Of a stretch of 64,000 bases of DNA, positions 1 through 9,692 are shown piece by piece (position 1 is the first letter of the stretch; every line of letters begins with the position of its first letter). The translations under genes were made by a program, and so were the position numbers. This DNA is from Cymodocea nodosa (taxonomy: Eukaryota > Streptophyta > Magnoliopsida > Alismatales > Cymodoceaceae): contig CM072335.1 of assembly GCA_036874045.1 (NCBI GenBank), positions 15,520,001 through 15,584,000 on the forward strand. The letters are read 5' to 3'. The notes under the pieces are model-generated. The model did not search any database and was not told where the DNA came from. It saw nothing but the letters and a program-made list of their open reading frames with translations.

Positions 1-1013
1 ATTTTCCTAATGTCGGGTCGATTCCGAGCCAAACACGGTACTTGACAACCACTATGAGGAGTGATCACGTTGCGAGAAGGGAAGCCATTTTCACCAAGCA
101 CCAACTCATATCTCAGGAGATCGTAAAGCTTCTAGCCTTGGTTTCGAGTTGATACCAGTATTTTGAGGAGGAGATCATCTTGCAATTCTAGACTCACGAT
201 TCTATAGGGAGAGGAGACAGGATTGTAAGTAATTAAATTTTCAATGGTGTAATCACGTCGCATGTAGTGACAGAAGTTTTTACTATCGATAGAGATTTTT
301 ACATTTCACCTTTCGTTTATCTTCAGAAACATATTAAAAACAAAAACACCAAAAACAACTACTTATTTGTGTTTACATTTAGTATGTAAGTGTTGTATTG
401 TTTGTTTTGTATTGTGATTAATGTTATCATTGTCTGTATTGTGAATGTTTTATGTTTGATTGATTCAAAAAATAGATAATAGTTTTACAGTTTACTTAAA
501 TTGTTATGTTCCAGATACTTAAAGATTTCAATGGTTACTGTTTGAAATATCTGAATGTTAGTGTTGCTTAATCATAAATCTAATCTTAACTAGCATTAAA
601 GAGCTTAATTGATGTTATTTACAATCTGTGGAATCGCCCAATGGTTAGTCGAATTCCTCTATAATTAACAGTATTGTTAGACTTGTGGAGTTAACTTAAG
701 TCCACAAGGTTAGTCCATTGAGTTAGCCATAACTCCACAAACTAGGTCCGTTGTGTTAACTATAATTCAACGGAGTGTTTTACTGAACACATAAATTCTA
801 ATATAAAAATCAAAATAGTACACAATTTTTATTCCATCTCTCTCTCTAGGATCGACCTGTACTTGCACACAAATACAATATACACTATACACTTGCAGTT
901 AAAACACAAATTGGAATTAATATCTAATTTGTGTGAAAGGTTGTTAGTTTACTTCTAAAAGTAATTATTGATATAAGCATAAAAACAAAAGTTAACCTTT
1001 AAAAACCCAAACA
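1..1013 (+). repeat. Partial 5' LTR of element A
   Basis: Same sequence as the second half of the LTRs at 3521 and 17342, from the block reading TGTCGGGTCGATTCCGAGCC onward. It holds a 5' splice-site-like GTAAGT near 225 and the GTGGAGTTA/GTTGAGTTA inverted repeats at about 680-780. It ends in CCCAAACA at 1013, and AGTTTTC then separates it from the PBS. The terminal pair TGTTT...AAACA is the same as in the other complete LTRs of the family. Confidence 0.85.
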
Positions 1014-1020
1014 AGTTTTC

Positions 1021-1038
1021 TAGCACCATTGTTGGGGA
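1021..1038 (+). other. Primer-binding site, tRNA-Asp type (degraded)
   Basis: TAGCACCATTGTTGGGGA lies seven bases after the LTR end. It differs from the better preserved copy in D (TGGCGCCGTTGTCGGGGA as read on that strand) mostly by G-to-A and C-to-T changes. Plant tRNA-Asp ends in CGGCAACGGCGCCA, which pairs with this site. tRNA-Asp priming is typical of Athila-group Ty3/gypsy elements. Confidence 0.75.
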
Positions 1039-1122
1039 GATATTGAGAAGCTAAGTAATTGTGAGTGCTGTTTTGTTTTAATAGCAAGAGGAGTGTGTGT
1101 GTTTTCTTCTTTAATTGAGAAT

Positions 1123-2852
1123 ATGGCATATGCTTATGCTCAAAGATTTCTGAAACCTGTAGTTAGCATATGTGAATTCTGCAATTGGGAAGGTCACAAT
1201 ATTTCTGATTGTTTGAAGCTGAGATGATTGCAAATGGTTAGATCACATGAACAACAAATGAATTATCTTCATTATAATAGAGCTGAGTATGAGAATCCTA
1301 TGGTTTACCCAACTAATGGTCAGTTTAGAATGTGTAATATGTTGAGAGACCAAGAAGTTTGAGATAGGTATGATAGACAGGAGCGTAGCTTAGAGCAAAA
1401 CATGGACAAACTGGAACAATTTATGTGTCAGCAACAAGAAGTCAACCAATTAAACCATAAGGAAGCATATTTAGAACCTAAAATTGATATCATTTACGAA
1501 ACTGAAAAAACCATAATGAAAATTGATCAAAAATTGAATGCAATGAGATTAAATGATCTGGAAAGAAAACTAAAAGCATTAGATGAATTTACAATGAAAT
1601 TACAAGTTATGCAACAGGACAACATAAATGAAAACTTTAATGTTACAGATTTGCATAATTTGCAAGACATACAAATAAAAGAAAACACCAATGCAATAGA
1701 ATTTAAAGAATGCAATTTAAAACTAAAAGCAATTGAAGATCATAATCACAAAAATGATATACAAGAACATCAAGAAAATAATGAAAATTTGGAAGATGTA
1801 TGTATAACATTAAGATCTAGAACTGATATATCATCAAGAATTCAAAAAGAAAATAATATGAAGGTGGATAAGAACAAAAATCAAAATTATAATGAAAATG
1901 TAATATCTGAAAACATAAACATCAATGAAGAAAATTTAAATCTTAAGATGAGATTAAAAATGATCAAACAAATCAAATGAAAGAAACAGAATCTTTTAAA
2001 TCACAATCATTAGCACCCTATCTTGAAATATTACAACAAACATTTCTTGAAAAACAAGAACAAATTAGAGAAATCTTTGAAAAAGTACAAGTTAACATTC
2101 TTTTATTAGACTTATTGCAGAAAATGTCACCTTGTGCTAAATTTCTTAAGGATTGCTGTACTAAGAAAAGAGAGCGGAAAGTTTTAAGGAAAGTCTTTTT
2201 AATTGAGCAAAGTAGTTCCCTATTTCTACCACAAATTCCTAAAAAGTTATTAGATCTTGGAATTCCTATTATATCATGCATCATAGGAAACACTATTCTA
2301 GAAAGAACCTTGATAAACCTCGATGCAGGTATAAATGTTATGTCAAGTGATATATTTGCATCCTTAGGATTAGAAGGCTTAACTCCTACTAGGACTATTA
2401 TTCAATTAGCTAATAGAAGTATAACATACCCTAGAGGAAAAATAGAGGATGTCTTAATTAAAATCGAAAACTTCATATATCCTATTGATATTGTAATTTT
2501 GGATTCCCAACAAATTAAACATAAAAATAATGATACATCTTTAATTTTGGGAATACCATTTTTAGCAACATCAGGGGTAGTTATAAATTGTACAAGTGGA
2601 GTAATGAAGTTATCATATGGCAATGAGGATACTCAATTAAACATTTTCAAACTAGAAAAGTTCGAGTTAGAAACGTCCTTACATACCATAGACTTTTTAG
2701 AGGATGAAGGAGATATGCTAGATGATGTGATTCAAGAAGAATTAAATAGGCAACTCAATTTTGAAATTTTAGAGGAAAGTGAAAGCAAAAATATAAAAGG
2801 AGATCAAGAAGAAATTAAATTAGAAAATGAGGATGTTCAATTAAGAGCTCTT
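1123..2852 (+). pseudogene. Zinc-knuckle / retropepsin ORF of element A
   Basis: The ORF opens at the ATG shared with copies C and D (protein begins MAYAYAQRF). Near residue 20 is a nucleocapsid-type CCHC knuckle, CX2CX4HX4C (C-EF-C-NWEG-H-NISD-C). A long Lys/Glu/Asn-rich, coiled-coil-like stretch follows, then a block matching the pre-protease region of Athila polyproteins and a retropepsin domain. The usual D-[LI]-GA core is damaged (NLDAGINVMS). There are stops at 1225 (CGA to TGA compared with C) and 1361 (TGG to TGA). A one-base loss near 1934 shifts the frame, and protease is cut at about 2852 by LTR sequence. No capsid domain precedes the knuckle, which is unusual for this group. Confidence 0.8.
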
Positions 2853-3520
2853 GCATAATTTCAGGGAATTAATGTTAATTTGGTACAATTCTGAACTGTC
2901 GGTAAATTACTAGCTATGAAGTTCTTAAGTATCCGAATTTTCTGTTATTTCGAAGAGTTATATTTAAAGTACCGAATAGTTATGTTTTAAATGCTAAAAG
3001 AATATTCAGATACACAGTAACAACTCGTTGAGTTAGTGAGTAAAAACCGTAAGTTGTATATCTGAACTCGTTAAGTTAGAATTAAGTTGTATGTACGCAT
3101 TGAGTAACATGAATACACACTAAGGTAGCATGTTATGTTAGCAGCTTATTATTTTATTGCACGTGTTTTATAGTTAAATCAACGAAGTAAGTCCGTTGAG
3201 TTATCTGTAACTCTACGGACCATATAATTTCTAATATGCCACTACAGCAATTGCAAAAACAAGACATTCAAAGGAAGACCAGGATTACATGTATCACGTT
3301 GGAATTCACTCATGTAATGAAGAAGAAATCACCATCGTTGATATGAATGAAGGAAATCTAGTTGATCAATTAAGTCGGAGCAGTTACTATTGTAAGAAAT
3401 ATAAAAGACGAAGAAAAAGTGTGTGTAGGGTGTGTTGGAGAACCGCGCTAATTGTAGGCAGCATCGAAAGTTCCCTGAAGCTCCACACCACCACCATAAT
3501 CACCAACCATCGGAGGTCTG
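2853..3520 (+). repeat. Internal LTR fragment in element A, left half
   Basis: Starting at TTTCAGGGAATTAATGTTAA the sequence matches the LTRs from about base 130 onward, including the TATAAAAG box (3400-3407) and the CCACCACCATAATCACC tract. It stops at GTCTG (3516-3520), where element B inserted. The rest of the LTR resumes at 19371 with ATCTG followed by TGAGGATACTTTCC, the continuation expected from intact LTRs. This fragment was therefore the target of B. Confidence 0.8.
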
Positions 3521-5485
3521 TGTTTAGAATGAAAAAGTGCATAATATTAACGGTTAAATGATGGTTAATTACATAATATTTAGCTTTTCATGCAAGAATT
3601 AAGCCATTATGTTATAATTGCACTATTAGATGCTTTAATAAAAGAATCTGCATAATTCCAGGGAATTAATGTCAATTTAGTACATTTCTGAACTGTCGGT
3701 ACATTACAGGTTGTGAAATTCTTAAGTATCCGAATTTTCTGTTATTTTGGAGAGTTATGTTTAATATACTGGACAGTTATGTTTTAAATGCTTAAAGAAT
3801 ATTTTATTATTTCATGGATTACACGTGTTGAAACTACAATGCATGACTTAAGTGGATTTTCAAAAGGTTATCTGTAACTATCTAAAATGCATTTGAGCAT
3901 CGGATAGTTAGGTTCGTAAGTGTCCGAAATATTTGAACTTGTTAAGATAAAATTATGCACGTATTGAATTTAAATGCTTTAGTATATCACGTGAGATGCA
4001 CATGTTTAACTCGTTAAGTTAGCATAACTATACGTGTTGAGTTACATAACTACACACTAAGGTTACGCGTTATGTTAGCGGCTTATTTCTTTATTGCACG
4101 TGTTTTATAGTTAAATCAACAAAGTAAGTCCATTGAGTTATCTGTAACTCCACAGACTATTTATTTTCTAATATGCCACTATAGCGGTTACAGAAACAGG
4201 ACATTCGAAGGAAAACCACGATTGCACGTATCACGCAGGAAATCACTTGTGGAAGGAAGAAAAAATCACCATCGTTGATATGAACGAAGGAAATCCAATT
4301 GATCATCGAAGCAAAAGCAGTTACTACTAAGAAATATAAAAGACAAGGAGAGAAAAAAAAACCAAAGGGGGTGGCCAATGTGTGTGTAGAGGAGGAGGAC
4401 CGTGCTAACTACAGGCAACATCGAAAGTTCCCGAAAGTTCCACACTACCATCACCACCACCACCATAATCACCAACCATCGGAAATCTGTGAGGATACTT
4501 TCCTGATGTTGGGTCAATTCCGAGCCAAACACGGTGCCTGACAACCACTATAAGGAGTGATCGCGTCGCGGGAAGGGAAACCATTTTCACCAAGCACTGA
4601 CTCATATCTCAAGAGATCGTAAAGCTTCTAGCCTTGGTTTCGGGTTGATGCTAGTATGCTGAAGAGGAGATCAACTTGCAATTTTGGACTCGCGATTCTA
4701 TAGGGAGAGGAGACAGAATTGTAAGTGGTTAAATTTTCAGTGGTGTAATTATGTCGCATGTAGTGACGAAAGTTTTTACTGTCAATAGAGATTAATTTTA
4801 CATTTCACCTTTCACCCATTTTCATGATCAGATAAAAACAAAAATACCAAAACCAACTTTTATGTGTTTATAGTTAGTATTTGAGTGTTGTATTGTTTGT
4901 TTTGTATCGTGATTATTGTTATCATTGTCAGTGTTTGGAATGTTTCATATTTGTTTAAATTTAGAAAATAGAAAATAGTTTTACAGTTTATTGAAATCAA
5001 ATTGTTCTTGATACTTAAATATTTTAATGCTTACTGTTTGAAATATCTAAATGTTAGTGTTGTTGAATGATAAATTTAATATTAACTAGCATTAAAGAGC
5101 TTAATTGATGTTATTTACAATCTGTGGAACCGCTCAATGGTTGACCGAATTCCTTTGTAAATAGCAGTATTAATCTGGATAGACAACTTCGTCGAGTTAT
5201 TTCAATTTCACGAGGTTAGTTCGTTGAGTTAGCTATAACTCCATGAAGTGCTTACTGAAGATATAAATTTCATTATTAAAATTAGAATAGTACACAATTC
5301 TTCCTCAATTCTCTATGGGATCGACCTGTACTTGCACATAAATACAATATACACTGTGCACTTGCAGTTAAAATGCAAATTGGAATTAATATGTAATTTG
5401 TGTGAAAGATGGTTTGTTGACTTCTAAAAAGGAATTAATGATAAGCATAAAGATAAATTAACTAAGTTACAAACAGAAGTTAACA
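3521..5485 (+). repeat. 5' LTR of element B
   Basis: It begins TGTTTAGAATG, ends GTTAACA, and is 1965 bp long, the same size as the 3' copy. The left part (U3) has hairpin-forming motifs: AACTATC/GGATAGTT pairs at about 3870-3920 and GTCCATTGAGTTA...TAACTCCACAGAC at about 4127-4156. AGCGGTTAC (4183-4191), a CCACGATTGCACGT block and a TATA box follow. The right part holds a GC-richer leader and a 5' splice-site-like GTAAGT (4721-4726). TTGTTGAATG and other AT-rich sequence continue to the end. Confidence 0.9.
4335..4342 (+). promoter_or_regulatory. TATA box of the 5' LTR promoter of B
   Basis: TATAAAAG occurs at the equivalent position of every family LTR long enough to show it: 3400-3407, 18156-18163, 26378-26385, reverse strand 43403-43410 and 49791-49798, and a TATAAAAT variant from 23134. 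Upstream are ACGT-containing sequences (GCACGTATCACG). The transcription start is presumably about 30 bases downstream, but this is not shown by the sequence alone. Confidence 0.65.
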
Positions 5486-5492
5486 AGTTTTT

Positions 5493-5510
5493 TGACGTCG
5501 TTGCTAGGGA
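5493..5510 (+). other. Primer-binding site of element B, tRNA-Asp type
   Basis: TGACGTCGTTGCTAGGGA begins seven bases after the LTR terminus and is a degraded version of the tRNA-Asp-complementary site. After a 37-base leader the sequence jumps straight to the middle of protease at about 5548, so the start of the zinc-knuckle ORF and the LTR-proximal leader are deleted in this copy. Confidence 0.75.
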
Positions 5511-5530
5511 ATTTGAGTAGCTAAGCAACT

Positions 5531-8500
5531 GTGAGTATTGTTTTGTCATGCACCATAGGAAATACCATTCTAGAAAGAACTTTAATAGACATAGGTGCTA
5601 GTATAAATGTTATGCTAAGTGATATATTTGCATCCTTAGGATTAGAAGGCTTAACTCCTACTAGTACGGTTATTCAATTAGCTGATAGAAGTATAAGATA
5701 CCCTAGAGGAAAAATAGAGAATGTCTTAATTAAAATTAGAAACTTTATATATCCTATTGATATTGTAATTTTGGATTCCCAACAAATTAAGCATAAAAAT
5801 AATGATACATCTTTAATTTTGGAAAGACCATTTTTAACAACATCAAGGGTAGTTATAAATTGTACAAGTGGAGTAATGAAGTTATCATATGGCAATGAGG
5901 ATACTCAATTAAACATTTTCAAACCAGAAAAGTTCGAGTTAAAAACGTCCTTACATACCATTGACTTTTTAGAGGATGAAGGAGATATGCTAGATGATGT
6001 CATTCAAGAAGAATTAAATAGGCAACTCAATTTTGAAATTTTAGAGGAAAGTGAAAGCAAAAATATAGAAGGAGATCAAGAAGAAACTAAATTAGAAAAT
6101 GAGGATGTTCAATTAGGAGCTCTTGCTTCTAATGGGCAACATTTAGAATTAAAACCTTTACCTCCTGAATTAACTTTTATATTTCTAAAAGAAAAATGAA
6201 TATGTCCAATCATTATTGCTTCAAATTTAAAAGAGGATCAAATAGCTAAATTAAAAGATGTAGTAAAAACGTATAAAGAAGTAATAGGATGGACTATGAC
6301 TGATATAAAAGGGTTAAGTCCAACTTTATGCTGTCACCATATATATTTAGAAGAAAATGCTAGACTTGTTAGAATTCCTGAGAGGAGATTAAATCCAAAC
6401 CTTAAAGAAGTAGTCAGGAAGAAATAGTGAAATGGTTAGATAATGACATAATTTATCTGATTTCTGATAACTCATGGGTTAGTCCAATTTATGTAGTTCC
6501 CAAGAAATCAGGATTAATAGTAATTAGGAATGAAAGTCAGGACTTGATACCTACTAGAATTCAGTCAGGCTAGAGAGTGTGTATAGACTATAGAAAGCTG
6601 AATGTTGTAACTAGGAAAGATCATTTTCCCTTACCTTTTATAGATCAAATGCTAGAGAAATTAGCAGGGCAAGAATATTTTTGTTTCCTAGACGAGTATT
6701 CAAGATATAACCAAGTTCTAGTAGCATTAGAGGATCAAGAGAAAACAACTTTCACCTGTCCTAATGGAACTTATGCTTTTAAGAGAATGCCATTTAGATT
6801 ATGCAATGCACCAGCCACCTTTTAAAGGTGTATGCAGGGCATATTCACTAGAATGACTGAAGATTTTTTAGAAATATTTATGGATGATTTTACTATTTAT
6901 GGAACTTCATATGAAGTGTGTTTCAACAATTTAGACCTAGTATTAAAACGTTGTGTGGACAAAAATCTAGTTCTAAATTGGGAAAAATGTCACTTCATGG
7001 TTAATCAAGGAATCGCCTTGGGTCATGTTGTTTCAAAGAAGGGGTTGGAAGTAGATAAATCTAAAATAGAAGTAATTTCTAATCTACCAGAACCTAAATC
7101 AGCAAAAGATATTAGATCATTTCTAGGACATGTTGGATTTTATAGAAGACTTATTAAAGATTTTAGCAAAATAGCTAGACCTTTAACTAATCTATTAAAA
7201 GATGTCCCATTCAACTTTGATAAAAATTGCAAAGAAGCATTTTTCAAGCTTAAAATTAGCTTAATTTCAACTCCTATAATACAAGCACCTGATTGGAGCC
7301 ATCCATTTGAATTAATGTGTGATGCATCTGATTTTGTTGTAGGAGCAATGTTGGGACAGAAGATAGAAAAATCTCCTAGAGTGATTCATTATGCAAGCAA
7401 AACCTTAAATGATGTTCAAATTAATTACACAACTACTGAAAAAGAGTTGTTAGCTGTTGTGTTTGCCTTAGAGAAGTTTAGATCATATCTAATCCGAGCT
7501 AAAGTAATAGTATACACGGATCATTCAGCTTTAAAACATCTAATTGCAAAGAAAGAGACTAAACCTAGATTGATCCGATGGATATTATTATTACAAGAAT
7601 TCGATCTAGAAGTTGAAGATAAAAAAGGTTGTGAGAATGTAGTAGCAGATCATTTATCAAGATTACAAATAGAAAAATCAAATATTGAAATTAAGGATAA
7701 TTTTCTTGATGAACAGTTAATGGCCATCAACACAATGTCTTGGTATGCAAACATAGTTAATTACTTAGTTACTAGTTTAATACCTAAGGATTGGAATAGA
7801 TAGGATAAGAAATTATTTTTCTCAAGAGTAAAATATTACTATTGGGAAGACCCATACTTATTTAAGAAATTTCCTAATCTAGTTTTAAGGAGGTGTGTTC
7901 CAGAAACTAAATATCAGAGCATATTGTCTTTCTGTCATGACCAAGCATGTGGAGGGCATTTTGGTTCGGAGAAAACTGCTGCAAAAATTCTACAATGTGG
8001 ATTTTATTGGCCAACACTATTCAAAGATACTCATAAATATTGCTTAAGTTGTTTAAGATGTCAATAAATAAAAAGAATATCAAAGAGGAATATGATGCCT
8101 CTTAATCCTATTGTTGAGGTGGAAATATTTGATGTGTAGGGAATAGATTTTATGAGTCCATTTCCTATATCTTATCAATTTAATTATATATTGTTGGGGG
8201 TGGATTATGTATCTAAATGGATAGAAGCTATTCCTACAAAAACTAATGACAACAAAGTGGTAATATATTTTATAAGAACCAATATAATTGCTAAATTTGG
8301 AATACCTAAAGCTATTATCAGTGATAGAGGAACTCATTTCTGTAATAGAAGTTTTGAAGCCTTAATGAAGAAATATGGAGTGAACCACAAAATTGCAACA
8401 TCATATCATCCGCAAACAAGTGGACAAGTAGAAAGCACCAATAAACAAATTAAGTTAATCTTAGAAAAAGTAGTAAATCCTACTAGAACAGATTGGGCTA

Positions 8501-9039
8501 ATAGATTGATAGATGCACTTTGGGCTTATAGAACTGCTTATAAGACAAGCTTAGGTATGCCACCTTTTAGGCTAGTATACGAAAAAAGTTGTCATTTACC
8601 AGCTGAAATTGAACATAAAGCTTATTAGGCATTAAAAACTCTAAACACTAATTTAAATCAAGCTGTTGAAAATAGGAAATTACAATTGATTGAATTAGAA
8701 GAATTTAGGAATGAAGCTTAGTCAAAAACTGTAAGAGAAAAAGAGAAAATGAACTTCTAGCATGATAAGAAAATTATTCCAAAAACCTTTAAAATAGGAC
8801 AAGAAGTATATCTTTATATGACTAGACTCCATAACCATCTAGGAAAATTAAGATCTAGATGGGCAGGACCTTACATAGTTCGAAATATTTATCCCTATGG
8901 AGTTATTGAGATTGAAAATCCTAAAAATTAGAATATATTTAAAGTAAATGGACAAAGACTTAGACCTATTTTGAAGATACCAAAAAGTTCTTTTGGAATT
9001 GTAGAAGTAAGAGTAGAGGACTACTCAAGCTTTACTTAG
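5531..9039 (+). pseudogene. pol: Athila-type pol: protease, RT, RNase H, integrase (element B)
   Basis: Domains in order: retropepsin with DIGASINVML near the start; reverse transcriptase from about 6560 with MCIDYRKLN, PFGLCNAPATF-like text (Gly changed to Arg here) and the catalytic FMDDF at about 6877; RNase H with [23 protein letters not shown] and YTDHSALK; integrase from 7804 with a zinc motif (HDQACGGH...CLSCLRC) and a DDE core (GIDFMSP, SDRGTHF, E in QVESTNKQ). The integrase C-terminal part runs to 9039. RT is closest to Athila-group elements by motif. Damage: one base missing near 6420, and stops at 6571, 6824, 7801, 8066, 8138, 8626, 8719, 8758 and 8929, mostly TGG or CAG turned to TAG or TAA. 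Apart from the one frameshift the frame stays open over 3.5 kb. Confidence 0.92.
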
Positions 9040-9370
9040 TAAGAAAGTTCTAAGTATATAACTTAAAAAAAAAAATTATAATAAAAAAAAAGGTCAGTGC
9101 GGTTCAATCGATAGGATCCATCGGTCTGACTAGAACATAAAAACATAGAATTTTCTATATTATTTAGTAAAAACATCGGTTTTACCGAAGTATAGTATTA
9201 GTTCAACCGATAGAAAAAAAATGTAATTTCAGTTTAACCGAGGAATGTAATAGTTTGACCGAAGACTTTTAAAGTGTTAAAAAAAAAATTTAAGAATTGG
9301 TTAGACTAGAAATTCTTCAGTCTTGATCGAAGAAAAAAATTATTATCTTAAGTATTTTTATTAGATATAA
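9040..9370 (+). repeat. AT-rich spacer with ACCGA/TCGGT repeats after integrase
   Basis: No ORF. Between about 9093 and 9265 the words ACCGA and TCGGT recur at least seven times, several in inverted pairs (for example ATCGGTTTTACCGAA at about 9174). These are distinct from the GTTGAGTTA hairpins that follow. Their role is unknown; they could be remnants of a local repeat expansion or protein-binding sites. Confidence 0.55.
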
Positions 9371-9531
9371 CTTTACGGGAAGTCCGTTGAGTTATGCTTA
9401 ACTCAACGAACTTACTCCATTGAGTCTAGGATTAGTTAATGAACTTATCCCGTTGAGTTAACTATAACTCAACGGAGTACTGTAGTTAAGTCGACAGACT
9501 TAGTCCGTGGAGTTAACTGTAATTCCACAGA
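9371..9531 (+). repeat. Hairpin cluster between integrase and the next ORF
   Basis: Three inverted repeats occur in 160 bases. The best is CCGTTGAGTTA (9449-9459) pairing with TAACTCAACGG (9464-9474), an 11-bp perfect stem with a 4-base loop. Others are GTCCGTTGAGTTA...TAACTCAACGAA (about 9380-9408) and GTCCGTGGAGTTA...TAATTCCACAGA (about 9500-9530). The same motif lies in the other inter-ORF gaps of this family. Confidence 0.8.
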
Positions 9532-9692
9532 TGAGAGAGCGATAGTTTTGTATGGGGCATGTCCCGATTACCCACCTAAACTTATAGCTTATTTATACTT
9601 AAACTTAGGGTTTAGGGGCATTATCCGTAGAATCATTTAGAACTTAGAATAGTAGAGATTAGAGGGACTCTGTTCCATTGCATAACTCTACG

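Noticed and set aside
4299-4541. ORF with a His-rich run in the LTR, and its reverse-strand partners (4157-4605)
   Set aside because: It lies across the LTR promoter/leader. The matching LTRs (3289-3561, 18148-18424, 23077-23373, 43197-43573, 49668-49952) give different, unrelated reading frames. The CACCACCACCAT tract is simply a repeat.
9093-9265. Possible CRISPR-like or tandem array of ACCGA/TCGGT words
   Set aside because: Irregular spacing, units of only 5-7 bases, no repeat-spacer structure, and a plant context.
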